Source: Plantibacter sp. PA-3-X8
GTDB taxonomy: Bacteria; Actinomycetota; Actinomycetes; Actinomycetales; Microbacteriaceae
Reading direction: 5' to 3'
NCBI RefSeq assembly: GCF_003856975.1
Contig: NZ_CP033107.1
Span: 2,852,001-2,916,000 of the forward strand
DNA length: 64,000 nt
Part shown: piece after piece, positions 22,996 through 32,756 of the stretch
How positions within the stretch are numbered: position 1 is the stretch's first letter
Layout of the letters: each line of letters opens with the position of its first letter
Translations under genes and position numbers: made by a program
The notes under the pieces: model-generated
The model's database searches: none
The model's input: the letters and a program-made list of their open reading frames with translations, nothing else
Told to the model about the DNA's origin: nothing

Positions 22996-24252
22996 ATGAA
23001 TGGGCAGAGGCACGCCGGGCGGAGACGCGGACCCGGGTCGCAGGCAGGCGGTCGAGGAGCGGCGAGCACCGGCATTCGACGGCGGGGTTCAGCGACGGAT
23101 GCGATCGTCATCGCCGGTGGAGCCGCTGCCGCCGTCGGCGCCCTCGGGCTCGCCGTCGTCGCGACCATCGCCCGCAAGGTGGTGGTCCCGGCTCGGGACC
23201 GCCCGAGTGAGGCTCGCATCGTCGGGTTGGACCGTGCTGGCGGGACGGTCGAACTCGTCGCGTCCCCGGACACGATCGTCCCCGGCCGCTACGGCAGCTG
23301 GGTGACGAGACGTGCCGCGTACGTGCAGCTGGGCGACATCCTCGAGGTACGGCAGCACACCGTGGTCCGGACCCTCCTCGGCGGCGACGTCGACGCACTC
23401 CGCGTCGGTCAGGAGGCCGAGTTCAGCGGCTGGTTCTTCCGCCGCCCGGAGGAGCTGGGCCTCGCCCACGAGGACGTGCTCGTACCGACCCCACTCGGGC
23501 CGGCGCCGGCGTGGGCGATCCACCCGGAGGGCGGACCGTCCACCCGCTGGGCCGTCCTGGTGCACGGCCGGGGGACCACGCGATCCGAGGCGCTCCGAGC
23601 GGTGCCGAGCTTCCGCAACGCCGGATACTCGTGCCTGCTCGTCTCCTACCGCAACGACGGCGACGCTCCGCCCGCGCTGGACTTCCGCTACGCGCTCGGC
23701 GACGAGGAGTGGCGCGACGTGGACGCCGCGATCGGCTGGGTGCGTGAACAGGGCGCCGCCGACGTCGTACTCATGGGCTGGTCCATGGGCGGAGCGATCG
23801 TGCTCCAGGCCTCACGGCGGACGACGCACCCCGAACTCCTCCGGGCCGTCGCGCTCGATTCGCCGGTCATCGACTGGGTGGACGTCCTGCAGCACCAGGC
23901 CCGCGAGAACCGGATCCCGAGCGTGGTCGGTCGGGTCGCCCTGCTCGCCATCAGCCGCCGGTGGGGACGCCTTCTGACCGGGCAGGCGACGAGCATCGAC
24001 CTCGGTCGGCTCGACTACGTCGCCAACGCCGCCGACCTCGCCTTGCCGATCCTGCTGATGCACAGTGACGACGACGGCTACGTCCCGGCAGGGCCGTCGC
24101 GGGCGCTCGCCCTCGCACGACCGGACATCGTGACGTTCGTGCCGTTCACCGTCGCCCGTCACACGAAGCTCTGGAACTACGACCCGGAGCGTTGGACCGC
24201 CGCGGTCTCGGACTGGCTCGACGAGCTCGTGCCGCTACCGCCCGGGCACTGA
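22996..24252 (+). CDS. Membrane-anchored alpha/beta hydrolase
   Basis: A 418-residue protein. After a basic N-terminus (residues 1-32) comes one hydrophobic segment at about 35-60, probably a signal anchor. The hydrolase fold covers about 150-415. The nucleophile S263 sits in LMGWSMGGAIVL, the oxyanion-hole region in VLVHGRGTT, the acid in LLMHSDDDGYVP, and the catalytic histidine in VARHTKLWNYD. It resembles prolyl oligopeptidase-type or dienelactone-hydrolase-like esterases of actinobacteria. Substrate unknown. It is divergent from DUF3000 and convergent with sufE; the 16-bp gap to sufE has no terminator I can see. Confidence 0.85.
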   Translation: MNGQRHAGRRRGPGSQAGGRGAASTGIRRRGSATDAIVIAGGAAAAVGALGLAVVATIARKVVVPARDRPSEARIVGLDRAGGTVELVASPDTIVPGRYGSWVTRRAAYVQLGDILEVRQHTVVRTLLGGDVDALRVGQEAEFSGWFFRRPEELGLAHEDVLVPTPLGPAPAWAIHPEGGPSTRWAVLVHGRGTTRSEALRAVPSFRNAGYSCLLVSYRNDGDAPPALDFRYALGDEEWRDVDAAIGWVREQGAADVVLMGWSMGGAIVLQASRRTTHPELLRAVALDSPVIDWVDVLQHQARENRIPSVVGRVALLAISRRWGRLLTGQATSIDLGRLDYVANAADLALPILLMHSDDDGYVPAGPSRALALARPDIVTFVPFTVARHTKLWNYDPERWTAAVSDWLDELVPLPPGH

Positions 24253-24268
24253 CCGACGGGCCGACGAC

Positions 24269-24703
24269 TCAGGCGAGTTCGCGGAGGCGGCGCTTCGTCC
24301 GGCCGAGCAGCGCCGACATCCCACGCAGTCGCAGTGGCGACACCGCTCGGGAGAGTCCGATCATCTGCGGGAAGTCGTCGGGGACGGCGAGCACCTCGTC
24401 GACGGTGAGTCCGGCGAGCCCCTGGACGAGGATGCTCGCGAACCCACGAGTGGTCGGCGCTTCCTCGGGGGCCGTCGCGAACAGGTGCACGATGCCGTCC
24501 TCGTCGACCTCGACGAAGAAGAACACGGGCGCCTGGCACTCGAGCACCCGCTCCATCAGATCGGGGTGGTCGCGGTAGCGCTCCGGGAGGTCCGGCAGCT
24601 CGTCGCTGAATTCGAGGAGCAGCTGCAGCCGTGAGCGTTCCTCGACGGCGAGGAACTCATCTCGGATCTCGGCGAGGTTCGGGGCGAGGAGGGAATCGGT
24701 CAT
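24269..24703 (-). CDS. sufE: SufE family sulfur acceptor protein
   Basis: A 144-residue SufE-fold protein. The persulfide-accepting cysteine is C56 in LECQAPVFFFVEV, and further family features are HLFATAPEEAPTTRGFA and VPDDFPQMIGLSRAVSPLRLRGM. SufE takes sulfur from a cysteine desulfurase, or here possibly from the adjacent rhodanese, for Fe-S assembly. The ATG complementary to 24701-24703 is preferred over an in-frame GTG six bases upstream, because GGAG would lie 5 bases before the ATG but would touch the GTG. It follows the sulfurtransferase gene by 83 bp on the same strand, a common pairing in Microbacteriaceae. Confidence 0.88.
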   Translation of the reverse strand: MTDSLLAPNLAEIRDEFLAVEERSRLQLLLEFSDELPDLPERYRDHPDLMERVLECQAPVFFFVEVDEDGIVHLFATAPEEAPTTRGFASILVQGLAGLTVDEVLAVPDDFPQMIGLSRAVSPLRLRGMSALLGRTKRRLRELA

Positions 24704-24786
24704 GGTCACTCCAGTATCGCAGCCAGGAACAGCGGACCGACCTCCCGCACAGTGCAGCCGTGCGGAAGGGCGGTGGGTGGACGAGT

Positions 24787-25689
24787 TCAGCGCGTCGGTG
24801 CGTCGCCCGGCTCGGCACCCTGGACGATCGGCACGCGCACGGCGCTACCCCATTCCGTCCAGGACCCGTCGTAGTTGCGGACGTTGTCGAACCCGAGCAG
24901 GTGCTGCAGGACGAACCACGTGTGGCTCGACCGCTCGCCGATGCGGCAGTAGGCGATCACCTCGTCGCCCTCGGCGAGGCCTGCGCCGTCGCGGTAGATC
25001 GCGTCCAGCTCCTCGGCCGGCCGGAAGGTGCCGTCGTCGGCGACCGCCTTGCCCCACGGGACGCTCTGCGCACTCGGGATGTGACCGGCGCGGAGCGCAC
25101 CCTCTTCGGGGTAGGCGGGCGCCGTGGTGCGTTCACCGCTGTACTCCTCGGGGGAGCGGACGTCGATGAGCGGCTTGCCGAGGTGGGCGAGCACGTCGTC
25201 CTTGTAGGCGCGGAGGGCCGAGTCGTCGCGCTCCACCACGGGGTACTCGACGGCTTCGCGCTCCGTGGCATCGCGGGTGATCGCCCGGCCGTCCGCGATC
25301 CACTTGTCGCGTCCACCGTCGAGCAGCCGGACGTCCTCGTGTCCGAAGAGGCTGAAGACCCACAGGGCGTAGGCGGCCCACCAGTTGTTCTTGTCGCCGT
25401 AGATGACGACGGTGTCCTCTCGCGAGATCCCCTTGGATCCGAGCAGTGCGGCGAAGGCGGCTCCGTCGATGTAGTCGCGCTCGACCGGGTCGTTGAGGTC
25501 GGTGTGCCAGTCGACTTTCACCGAGCCGGGGATGTGGCCGGTCTCGTAGAGGAGGACGTCCTCATCGGACTCGACGACGACGAGACCGGGTTCACCCAGG
25601 TGTGCTTCGAGCCACTCCGCCGTGACGAGGCGCTCGGGGTGGGCGTAGGCGGTGAACTTGGTCGAGGTCGAATCGGCGTCGACGGTCAT
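24787..25689 (-). CDS. sseA: Thiosulfate/3-mercaptopyruvate sulfurtransferase (tandem rhodanese)
   Basis: A 300-residue protein of two rhodanese domains. The N-terminal domain (about 10-145) is inactive and carries [16 protein letters not shown]. The C-terminal domain (about 165-290) carries the active-site cysteine C248 in [12 protein letters not shown], the loop type typical of thiosulfate:cyanide sulfurtransferases in actinobacteria. It makes an enzyme persulfide that could feed the adjacent SufE. ATG (complement of 25687-25689) is supported by GGAGGT a few bases upstream. It is divergent from zapE. Confidence 0.9.
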   Translation of the reverse strand: MTVDADSTSTKFTAYAHPERLVTAEWLEAHLGEPGLVVVESDEDVLLYETGHIPGSVKVDWHTDLNDPVERDYIDGAAFAALLGSKGISREDTVVIYGDKNNWWAAYALWVFSLFGHEDVRLLDGGRDKWIADGRAITRDATEREAVEYPVVERDDSALRAYKDDVLAHLGKPLIDVRSPEEYSGERTTAPAYPEEGALRAGHIPSAQSVPWGKAVADDGTFRPAEELDAIYRDGAGLAEGDEVIAYCRIGERSSHTWFVLQHLLGFDNVRNYDGSWTEWGSAVRVPIVQGAEPGDAPTR

Positions 25690-25847
25690 GGGTACCTCCG
25701 GTCGTGCAGCTGGCTGCGGTGGGGCTCGGGTGTCGTGCATCTAGGCTGGAAGCCTGTCCCTTCGACAGTACGCCGTCCGCACCACCGAACCGCACCGATG
25801 CGTCAGACGCCGTAACCCCAGCACCCATGCAGAGCCAGAGGTTTGCC

Positions 25848-26888
25848 GTGACCACGCCTTCCGTCCCGACCGGATTCCGCAGCCTCACCGACCGTGTCCC
25901 CACGGTCAGTGGTGCCGAGATCGTCGCGAGCCTGACGCCACCCCGGCAGTTCGAACAGGCGAGCTTCGACTCGTACCGTCCGGATCCCGACTTCCCGGGC
26001 CAGGCGGCCGCGGTCGAGAAGCTCCGCGGCTTCTTCGCGCCCCAGGCCGGTGGCGGTGGCGGCTTCTTCGGACGGCGGAAGCCCAAGGCACCGGCGGCCA
26101 AGCCGGGCATCTACCTGGACGGTGGCTTCGGCGTCGGCAAGACGCACCTCCTCGCGGCGCTCTGGCACGATGCACCCGGTCGGAAGAAGTACTTCGGCAC
26201 CTTCATCGAGTACACGGCCCTCGTCGGTGCGCTCGGCTACGCGGCGGCGGTCGCGCAGCTGACGGGCGCGACGCTCATCTGCATCGACGAGTTCGAGCTC
26301 GACGACCCGGGGGACACGATGGTCATGACCCGACTGCTCGGTGAACTCGTCGCGACCGGAACGAGGATCGCGGCTACCTCCAACACGCCGCCGAACGCCC
26401 TGGGGGAGGGCCGCTTCGCCGCAGCCGACTTCCTCCGCGAGATCCAGGCGATGAGCGCCAACTTCGAGACCCTCCGCATCGACGGCACCGACTACCGCCG
26501 CCGCAGCATCGAGGGACACGCCGTGGTGAGCTCCGAGGAGCGTTTCGACGCCCGTACCGCGGAGGCGGCGGCCGCCGACCGAGATGTCACGGTCGACACC
26601 TTCGACGGTCTCATCACCCACCTCGCCGCCGTCCACCCTTCACGGTTCATCGGACTCCTCGACGGCGTCGACCTGATCGCGCTCCGCGATGTCCACGAGT
26701 TGACCGACCAGGGCCAGGCGCTCCGGCTCGTCGCGTTCATCGACCGGGTGTACGACGCACAGATCCCCGTGGTCACGACCGGCACGGCCCTCGACGAGGT
26801 GTTCGGCGGAGACATGCTCAACGGTGGATACCGCAAGAAGTACCTGCGCGCGATGTCGCGCATGATCGCCCTCACCTCGATGGACTGA
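25848..26888 (+). CDS. zapE: Cell division protein ZapE (AFG1-like ATPase)
   Basis: A 346-residue AAA-like P-loop ATPase of the AFG1/ZapE family. Walker A is GGFGVGKT (about 92-99), Walker B is LICIDEFELDD (about 143-153), and the sensor region is AATSNTPPNALGEGRF. The C-terminus has the family motif FGGDMLNGGYRKKYLRAMSRM. In Escherichia coli, ZapE binds FtsZ during constriction under stress; the actinobacterial role is untested as far as I know. GTG 25848 is favoured because AGAGG lies at proper distance; ATG 25827, seven codons upstream, has no ribosome-binding site. A glycine-rich insertion (about 68-75) lies before Walker A. Confidence 0.86.
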   Translation: MTTPSVPTGFRSLTDRVPTVSGAEIVASLTPPRQFEQASFDSYRPDPDFPGQAAAVEKLRGFFAPQAGGGGGFFGRRKPKAPAAKPGIYLDGGFGVGKTHLLAALWHDAPGRKKYFGTFIEYTALVGALGYAAAVAQLTGATLICIDEFELDDPGDTMVMTRLLGELVATGTRIAATSNTPPNALGEGRFAAADFLREIQAMSANFETLRIDGTDYRRRSIEGHAVVSSEERFDARTAEAAAADRDVTVDTFDGLITHLAAVHPSRFIGLLDGVDLIALRDVHELTDQGQALRLVAFIDRVYDAQIPVVTTGTALDEVFGGDMLNGGYRKKYLRAMSRMIALTSMD

Positions 26889-26937
26889 CCCGTCGCACCG
26901 GGTCACGAAACACGCTGTTTACCTGGGCGGCACTCGC

Positions 26938-26975
26938 GTAACACATCGGAAACACGCTGACAGTCGTGCGGAAAC
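26938..26975 (+). promoter_or_regulatory. GlnR-type nitrogen-control box upstream of amt
   Basis: GTAAC (26938-26942), six bases, GAAAC (26949-26953), six bases, ACAGT (26960-26964), six bases, GAAAC (26971-26975). This is the actinobacterial GlnR box, gTnAc-n6-GaAAc repeated with 11-bp periodicity; only the third quarter-site is degenerate. Location about 110-150 bases before the ammonium transporter is where GlnR activates amt genes. A 7-bp hairpin (TGCGGAA...TTCCGCA, 26967-26987) overlaps the last site. Confidence 0.78.
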
Positions 26976-27086
26976 CTCCGTTCCGCAGACTGGTCGCTGC
27001 ACCGAGTCGGACGGCGAGACCGAGCTCAGCCAGTCCTCACCATCTCGGGCACCCGTTGCAAGACCACGATGTGTGAGGAAGATCCA

Positions 27087-28316
27087 ATGGATACAGGCAG
27101 TATCGCTTGGGGAGTCACGGCAACCGCTCTGGTGCTGTTCATGACCCCCGGCGTCGCATTCTTCTACGGCGGCCTCGTGAAGGCGAAGAGCGTCGTCAGC
27201 ATGATGATGATGAGCTTCGGCGCACTGGGCCTGATCAGCGTGCTGTGGATCCTCTACGGCTTCAACATGTCGGCCGTCGGCAGCCCGCTGGAGTTCGCAG
27301 GCAACCCGTTCTCCGACTTCGGGATGACCGCCCTCGCGAGCGGCGAAACCGCGAACACCGACCTGGTGGGGGCGACCTATGGCGCCACCTTCGCGATCAT
27401 CACGATCGCGCTGATCTCCGGCGCCATCGCCGACCGCGCGAAGTTCGGCTCCTGGATGATCTTCGCCGGCCTCTTCGCGACCATCGCGTACTTCCCGATC
27501 GCCGCGTGGGTCTGGGGCGGCGGCTGGATCATGAACCTCGGCACCACGCTGTTCGGTGAGGATGCCGGCATCGGCGTCATCGACTACGCGGGTGGAACCG
27601 CGGTGCACATCAACGCCGGAGCCGCAGCACTCGCCCTCGCCCTGGTGCTCGGCAAGCGCATCGGCTTCCAGAAGGGCATCACGAAGCCGCACAACGTGCC
27701 GCTCACCCTCCTCGGAGCCGCCATCCTGTGGTTCGGCTGGTTCGGCTTCAACGCCGGCGCCGAGTGGCTGAACGAGCTCGCGAACGTCGGACTCATCGTC
27801 GTCAACACCGTCGGGGCCACCGCTGCCGCCATCATCGGCTGGATCGTCGTCGAGAAGTTCAAGGACGGCAAGGCGACCTCGGTGGGCGCCGCCTCCGGTG
27901 CCGTCGCTGGTCTCGTCGCCATCACCCCGGCGTGTGCGAACCTGACTCCGGGTTGGGCGCTGCTCCTCGGCATCGTGGCCGGCGCCGTCTGCGCCATCGC
28001 CGTCGAGCTGAAGTTCAAGCTCGGCTTCGACGACTCCCTCGACGTCGTGGGCATCCACCTCGTCGGTGGCCTCATCGGCACCCTGTACCTCGGCTTCTTC
28101 GCGACCGAGACCGGCCTCTTCGTCGGCGGCGGCATCGAGCAGCTTGCGGTCCAGGCCATCGCCGCCTTCGCCGTCCTCGTCTACTCCTTCATCGTGGCCT
28201 TCGTCATCGGCTTCGCGATCGAGAAGACGATCGGCTTCCGCGTCAAGAACGAGGACGAGATCGCCGGCGTCGACACCTCCGTGCACGGCGAAGAGGGGTA
28301 CGCCCTCGTCGACTGA
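27087..28316 (+). CDS. amt: Ammonium transporter Amt
   Basis: A 409-residue membrane protein with about 11 transmembrane helices, importing ammonium as a trimeric channel. Family markers are FFYGGLVKAKSVVSMMMMSF, DYAGGTAVHINAGAAALALA (first pore histidine), WFGWFGFNAGAEW and DVVGIHLVGGLIGTL (second pore histidine). ATG 27087 has GAGGAAGAT upstream. It is preceded by a GlnR box. Unlike many actinobacteria, no glnK/glnB and glnD follow; the next gene is a PemK-fold protein, so PII genes must be elsewhere. Confidence 0.95.
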   Translation: MDTGSIAWGVTATALVLFMTPGVAFFYGGLVKAKSVVSMMMMSFGALGLISVLWILYGFNMSAVGSPLEFAGNPFSDFGMTALASGETANTDLVGATYGATFAIITIALISGAIADRAKFGSWMIFAGLFATIAYFPIAAWVWGGGWIMNLGTTLFGEDAGIGVIDYAGGTAVHINAGAAALALALVLGKRIGFQKGITKPHNVPLTLLGAAILWFGWFGFNAGAEWLNELANVGLIVVNTVGATAAAIIGWIVVEKFKDGKATSVGAASGAVAGLVAITPACANLTPGWALLLGIVAGAVCAIAVELKFKLGFDDSLDVVGIHLVGGLIGTLYLGFFATETGLFVGGGIEQLAVQAIAAFAVLVYSFIVAFVIGFAIEKTIGFRVKNEDEIAGVDTSVHGEEGYALVD

Positions 28317-28340
28317 CCTCGACCGCCTCTGCTTCGCCGA

Positions 28341-28370
28341 ACGGGCGTCGTCCACCAGGGCGGCGCCCGT
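28341..28370 (+). terminator. Possible terminator after amt
   Basis: 7-bp GC stem (ACGGGCG at 28341-28347, CGCCCGT at 28364-28370) with a 16-nt loop, followed within a few bases by TTT. Weaker than the other stem-loops here. Confidence 0.4.
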
Positions 28371-28414
28371 CCGTCGTTTCCTGGGGTGGCAGCCGCGGAC
28401 GGTAGGGTGACGGC

Positions 28415-28960
28415 GTGTCAACCTTCACCTCGATCATCCGCCGCGTCGCGAACGCACTCCTGGGCCCCTCCACCCGCGCCGCCTCCAGTGCGGTGCGCAC
28501 CGCGGGCCTCGCGACGCCACCGACCACCACCGCCGCTTCACCCGGACGCTCAGGCGGCACGGCGACGGTCGAGGTCGATCCGCGGGCGGTCGGCGCCGTG
28601 TCCATCGACTACGCCCCCGCCGTCGACGGCGATCCCGATCCCGGCGAGATCGTCTGGACCTGGGTGCCGTACGAGGAGCGCGACGGACGTGGCAAGGACC
28701 GTCCGGTGCTCATCGTGGCGCGCTCGACCGGAGGCTGGGTACTGGCGGTGCAGCTGACGAGCAAGGATCATTCGCAGGACGGTGAGTTCGTGCCGCTCGG
28801 CACCGGAGGATGGGACAGTGCCGGCCGTCCGAGTTGGGCGAACCTCGACCGCGTCTTCCGCGTGCACCCCGACGGGATGCGACGGGAGGCGACTCAGGTC
28901 CCGCGTGATCGCTTCGACCGCGTCGCCGCCGGGCTCCGTTCGCGGTACGGGTGGCGCTGA
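28415..28960 (+). CDS. PemK/MazF-fold protein with long N-terminal extension
   Basis: A 181-residue protein. Residues ~75-175 match the PemK/MazF fold: PGEIVWTWVPYEE at the first strand, GKDRPVLIVARS, LAVQLTSKDHSQDGEFVPLG, and WANLDRVFRVHPDGMRRE. In known toxins this fold is an mRNA interferase. Here ~70 residues of Ala/Thr/Pro-rich sequence precede it, and no antitoxin gene is adjacent on either side. It is conserved in Microbacteriaceae genomes as a solitary gene as far as I recall, so a non-toxin role is quite possible. GTG 28415 is the start. It is convergent with the 107-residue SOS gene, 19 bp apart. Confidence 0.72.
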   Translation: MSTFTSIIRRVANALLGPSTRAASSAVRTAGLATPPTTTAASPGRSGGTATVEVDPRAVGAVSIDYAPAVDGDPDPGEIVWTWVPYEERDGRGKDRPVLIVARSTGGWVLAVQLTSKDHSQDGEFVPLGTGGWDSAGRPSWANLDRVFRVHPDGMRREATQVPRDRFDRVAAGLRSRYGWR

Positions 28961-28979
28961 CCGACCTGCGACCGGTCGC

Positions 28980-29303
28980 TCAGGCGTACCGGTCGCTCCG
29001 TCGCGGCGCTGCGTCCCACGGCGCCTGCCCGCGCTCCCAGGCGTCCGCGGACCGGGGAGTGGCCGGTGCGGCGGACCGTCGTCCACCCGGCACGGCACGC
29101 TCCGCCTCGGCGAGCGTCGCGAACCGACCGATCAACCGACGGTCCTCCGACCGCGGTGCCCAGGTGACGCAGCGGAAGTAGGCCGGTGCGCCGCTCGGCG
29201 CGAAGTACTTCACCAGACCGGCCGGCCGGTCGGGCACCTCCCGCATCACGATCCACTCGGCCTCGCCGATGCGGATCGGCGGGGAAGCGGGCCGATCGGA
29301 CAT
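28980..29303 (-). CDS. LexA-regulated 107-residue protein of unknown function
   Basis: I do not recognise the family. The protein is basic, soluble and has no signal or membrane segment. The ordered part is about residues 10-72, with EAEWIVMREVPDRPAGLVKYF, PAYFRCVTWAPRSEDRRLIGRF and ATLAEAERAVPGG. The Trp- and Tyr-containing segments look like a small alpha/beta fold with a sequence read-out that resembles many short actinobacterial orphans. The tail (73-107) is Pro/Arg-rich. The ATG (complement of 29301-29303) comes six bases after a -10, so the mRNA is leaderless. A perfect LexA palindrome overlaps that -10, so the gene should be induced by DNA damage. It lies 72 bp downstream of jetC, same strand. 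Coding is supported by this precise promoter, not by homology. Confidence 0.7.
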   Translation of the reverse strand: MSDRPASPPIRIGEAEWIVMREVPDRPAGLVKYFAPSGAPAYFRCVTWAPRSEDRRLIGRFATLAEAERAVPGGRRSAAPATPRSADAWERGQAPWDAAPRRSDRYA

Positions 29304-29304
29304 G

Positions 29305-29338
29305 ATTCGAACATATGTTCGAATGAGTGTTGTGTCAA
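29305..29338 (-). promoter_or_regulatory. SOS promoter: LexA box overlapping a leaderless promoter
   Basis: On the minus strand, TTGACA (complement of 29333-29338), 17-bp spacer, TATGTT (complement of 29310-29315), then six bases to the ATG. The perfect 20-bp palindrome ATTCGAACATATGTTCGAAT (29305-29324) contains CGAACATATGTTCG, a full match to the Gram-positive/actinobacterial LexA box CGAACRNRYGTTYG. LexA would block the -10 directly. Confidence 0.88.
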
Positions 29339-29375
29339 GTCACACCGTGGCCGGGTGTGATCGACGGATCAGACG

Positions 29376-32300
29376 CTATCCGACGCGTTCGAGCGGCTCG
29401 ACCGGAGCCGACCGTTCGATCTCGGCGACCCAGGCGTGTCGGGTCTCCGGATCCTTCCGGATCGACAGGAGCCGGTCCATATAGGGCTCGAGTGCCGTCA
29501 CCTTGTCGAGCGGGGCCCCGATCACGAGCTGGAAGCCGAGCCGCAGCCAGGCGACCACCGCACGGCCGGCGAACTCCGAGTCCGCCTTGATGAAGCCCTC
29601 GTCGAGCAGCACAGGCGCGAACCTCGGACGCGGGCGGTCCTCGTCGCCGAGCTGGTAGCGCAGGGCAGCGCCGACGATGAACGCGACGAGCTCCTGGGTC
29701 TCGCCACCGCTCTTGTCGCCGAGCGAGGAGTAGACGCTGACATCCTGACCAGACGTGTCGTACCGCACGGCGGTGATCTCGACGTGACGGCGCACGTCGA
29801 GCACCTGGTCGCGGGTCGACTGGGACCCGGCACCCGTGTCGCGCATCGACTCCATGAACCGGCGGAGCCGCTGGAACCGGGCCTCCAACTCGTCATCGCC
29901 GAGGTTCGCGGTGACCTCGCTCGACAGGGCGCGCAGCTCGCGCCGGAAGGCGGAGGCCTCCTCGCGATGCACCCGGCGGAGGACGATCTTCAGACGATCG
30001 TGCGCCGGTCCGAACGGCAGGTCGCGCAGGATGTCGTTGACCGGGACCAGGCGGTCCTCGATCTCCTCGACGGCGCTGTCGAACGCGCTGCTGAGGGGGA
30101 CCAGGTCCTCACCGCTCCACTGGGACAGCCGGCGGCGCCACTCCTGGCGGCGCTCGGGGAGACCGGTGCCGAGGATGCCGTCGAGGATCGCCCGGTAGTC
30201 GCCGTAGGACTCGAGCGTCGTGCCGAGGTTGGGGTCGTGCCAGATCGACTGGTACTGCTCGAACACGTGCACCTGTGCGAGCGCGGCCTGCTCCGCCTGG
30301 CGGACGGCCGAGGACAATTCGTCGCCGAGCCGGGCGCGGAGCCGCTTCATCGCATCGCCGAACCCGCCGAGTGACGGCACACCGCCCACCGCCGCGAGGG
30401 CGGCTTCGATCCGATCGATGTCGGAGGGGGAGACCTCCTCGACCTCGGAGCGCTCGAAACGGTCGATGACCGTCGTCGCCGCGTCCTGCTGATCGACGAG
30501 GACCCCGTGCTCCTCGTCGAGGCGTCTGACACGGTCCTCGGCCGGGAACCGCTCGGCGTTGGCGGCGTCGAGTTCACGTTGGGCGGCCGCCACCGAGCCC
30601 TGGAGCTCCTGCAGGACGTCACTGGCGTCGAGCAGACGCTCCAGCTCGGCCGCGGCTGCGTCGCGATGCGCAGCAGCACCGGCGACGTCGATCCTGGCCC
30701 ACTCGGTGTCGAGACGATACCGGTGGGCGGCCCGCTCGGCCTCACGACGCGACAACCGCTGCTGGATGCCGGCCTGTCGGCCGGCGATGACTTCGAGGCG
30801 CCCACGGATCTCGGCCGTCTCCGCCTCGATCGAGGCGATCCGCGCCTCATTGGTGAAGCCGAGGATCGGTGCACCGCCCGTGTCGCCGTGGGAGCCGCGG
30901 CGGCCGTCACGCAGCTGGCCGTTCACGGTCACGCGGCGCCCGCCACCCGACAGTTCCGACGGTGACTCTACGCACCGCGCGTCGATCCGGTCCGAGCTCA
31001 CGCGCTGCTCGATCCACGTGCTGAACGGCGAGGTGCGGTACGTGACACGGCCGGAGATGAACGCGGGGTCGCCTGCATCGGGAGAGGACGGCTCGCGCAG
31101 CGGGACACCCTCGAACTGCAGGCGGACCGGGATCCGGACCGCGTCGATCGCGCGGCCGAACGTGTCGAGGTGTTCCTCGTCGACGAGGACGGTCCTCGCG
31201 AGACCGTGCAGGGTGACCTCGATCGCGGGACGCCAAGCGGCATATGCGGGAGCGACGTCGATGAGCTCGGCCACGAAGGGCAGCTGTTCGGGATCGAGTC
31301 CGGCCGCCTCGGCGAGGGCGAGCCTCGCCCGGTGGAGTCGATCGGGGACCGCGCCGTCACGGCCGCGAAGCGATTGCAGCTCACGGCGGAGTTCGGTGTT
31401 GCGCTCCTCGAGGGGGAACGCTTCGCGATGCAGCTGGGCGCGATCGGTCTCGATGGCGTCGAGCGCGGCGTCGTCGTCGGCGAGGAAGTCCTCGCTGCGG
31501 CCGAGCGCACGCCGGAACGAGGCTTCGTCCTCGATCGGATCGTCGAGGATCTGGGTGCGCTCGTCGAACAGCGACCTGGCTCGTGCCACCTCGGCGTGCG
31601 TCGCCTCCGCGGCCTCACGGCGTTCCTCGGCACGCCGCAGCGCGCTCCCGCCCTGCTCCGACACCTGACGCTCGAGTTCACGGACACGGACACCCGCCGC
31701 AGCGGCTCGTGCCCGCGCCGCCTCCAGCGTGGCCCCGGCCTCGAGCTTCTCCCGCCGGTTCCTGGAGACCGCTTCATCGAGCAGTGCCTCGTGCGCGCGA
31801 CTGCGCCAGACGGTGAACGGTGTCGTGCCGTCCTCGGTGAAGCCGAGGCGCTCGAGGTCGGCCGCCGCCCGGTGCCCGTCCTCGTATTCGCGACGCAGCT
31901 CACCGAGCCGCTCGAGCACCCGAGCCTTACGGCTCTCGGTCTCCATCGCGAGGTACGCCTCGTCGAGCGCCTCGAAGTGCGACAGCGCCCGGTCGGCCGC
32001 GTCGTACGTGCTCGGACGCTCCAGCACCATCGACTTGTACAGGCCGTCGACCGTCGGCAGGTGCTGTCCTGCCTGGATCCGGGCCAGCAGACGCATCGCC
32101 CGACCACCGTCGCCTCCGGCACCGATGCCGAGACGGGTGTGCAGGGTGTAGGACAGCTCCGCGTAGGTGTCACGGACGACGAATCCGGGGATGCGACCCT
32201 GGAGCTCACCGGCGTCGAACCGCTTCGGCACGAACGCCTCGAGGTCCGTGAGCTCGAACGGCCCATCGACGGTCGCCATCGTCATCGACAGGTCACCGGT

Positions 32301-32756
32301 GCGCAGCGCACGTCGGGGGACGAGGTAGGCGCGCACGACGGTGAAGCGACGGTCGTCGTCGTTGAGGAACGTCACCGCCACGGCACCCCAGGTGAGCTGA
32401 TCCGTGCCGCGCAGGTTGATGTCGCGCATCGCCCCGGTCTGCGGGTCCCGTGCCGAGTCGACCTTGCCGCGGAGATACGTGAGCAGGTTGCGCTGGTCTG
32501 GATTCCGCGCCCGTCCGACCGCCGCGTCGTTGGAGGCTCCGTTGAACGGCACGTCCGACGGCATCATGACCGCGAGGTACGCGTCCATGAGCGAGCTCTT
32601 CCCGGTTCCGGAGGCGCCGGAGATGAGCGTCGCGCGGGAGGCGAAGTCGACCGATCGGTACCCGTCGAACCCACCCCAGTTGATGACCTGCATCCGTTCG
32701 ATACGCCACTGCTCGACGAGGTCCAGCAGGGTGTCGGTGTCCGTGGAGCGGCTCAT
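29376..32756 (-). CDS. jetC: Wadjet/MksB-type SMC-like ATPase JetC
   Basis: A 1126-residue condensin-like ATPase. Walker A is [14 protein letters not shown] (K53). The ABC signature is [13 protein letters not shown] (S1016), and Walker B is [14 protein letters not shown] (D1052, E1053). Between the half-nucleotidase ends lie two long coiled-coil stretches (about 280-480 and 635-780) flanking a hinge-like domain (about 485-635, starting [19 protein letters not shown]). It corresponds to MksB of MksBEF and JetC of type I Wadjet, which extrude DNA and, with JetD, cleave small circular plasmids. ATG overlaps the jetB stop as ATGA. No jetD follows; the next gene is the SOS-controlled orphan. Function without the nuclease is uncertain. 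Confidence 0.9.
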   Translation of the reverse strand: MSRSTDTDTLLDLVEQWRIERMQVINWGGFDGYRSVDFASRATLISGASGTGKSSLMDAYLAVMMPSDVPFNGASNDAAVGRARNPDQRNLLTYLRGKVDSARDPQTGAMRDINLRGTDQLTWGAVAVTFLNDDDRRFTVVRAYLVPRRALRTGDLSMTMATVDGPFELTDLEAFVPKRFDAGELQGRIPGFVVRDTYAELSYTLHTRLGIGAGGDGGRAMRLLARIQAGQHLPTVDGLYKSMVLERPSTYDAADRALSHFEALDEAYLAMETESRKARVLERLGELRREYEDGHRAAADLERLGFTEDGTTPFTVWRSRAHEALLDEAVSRNRREKLEAGATLEAARARAAAAGVRVRELERQVSEQGGSALRRAEERREAAEATHAEVARARSLFDERTQILDDPIEDEASFRRALGRSEDFLADDDAALDAIETDRAQLHREAFPLEERNTELRRELQSLRGRDGAVPDRLHRARLALAEAAGLDPEQLPFVAELIDVAPAYAAWRPAIEVTLHGLARTVLVDEEHLDTFGRAIDAVRIPVRLQFEGVPLREPSSPDAGDPAFISGRVTYRTSPFSTWIEQRVSSDRIDARCVESPSELSGGGRRVTVNGQLRDGRRGSHGDTGGAPILGFTNEARIASIEAETAEIRGRLEVIAGRQAGIQQRLSRREAERAAHRYRLDTEWARIDVAGAAAHRDAAAAELERLLDASDVLQELQGSVAAAQRELDAANAERFPAEDRVRRLDEEHGVLVDQQDAATTVIDRFERSEVEEVSPSDIDRIEAALAAVGGVPSLGGFGDAMKRLRARLGDELSSAVRQAEQAALAQVHVFEQYQSIWHDPNLGTTLESYGDYRAILDGILGTGLPERRQEWRRRLSQWSGEDLVPLSSAFDSAVEEIEDRLVPVNDILRDLPFGPAHDRLKIVLRRVHREEASAFRRELRALSSEVTANLGDDELEARFQRLRRFMESMRDTGAGSQSTRDQVLDVRRHVEITAVRYDTSGQDVSVYSSLGDKSGGETQELVAFIVGAALRYQLGDEDRPRPRFAPVLLDEGFIKADSEFAGRAVVAWLRLGFQLVIGAPLDKVTALEPYMDRLLSIRKDPETRHAWVAEIERSAPVEPLERVG

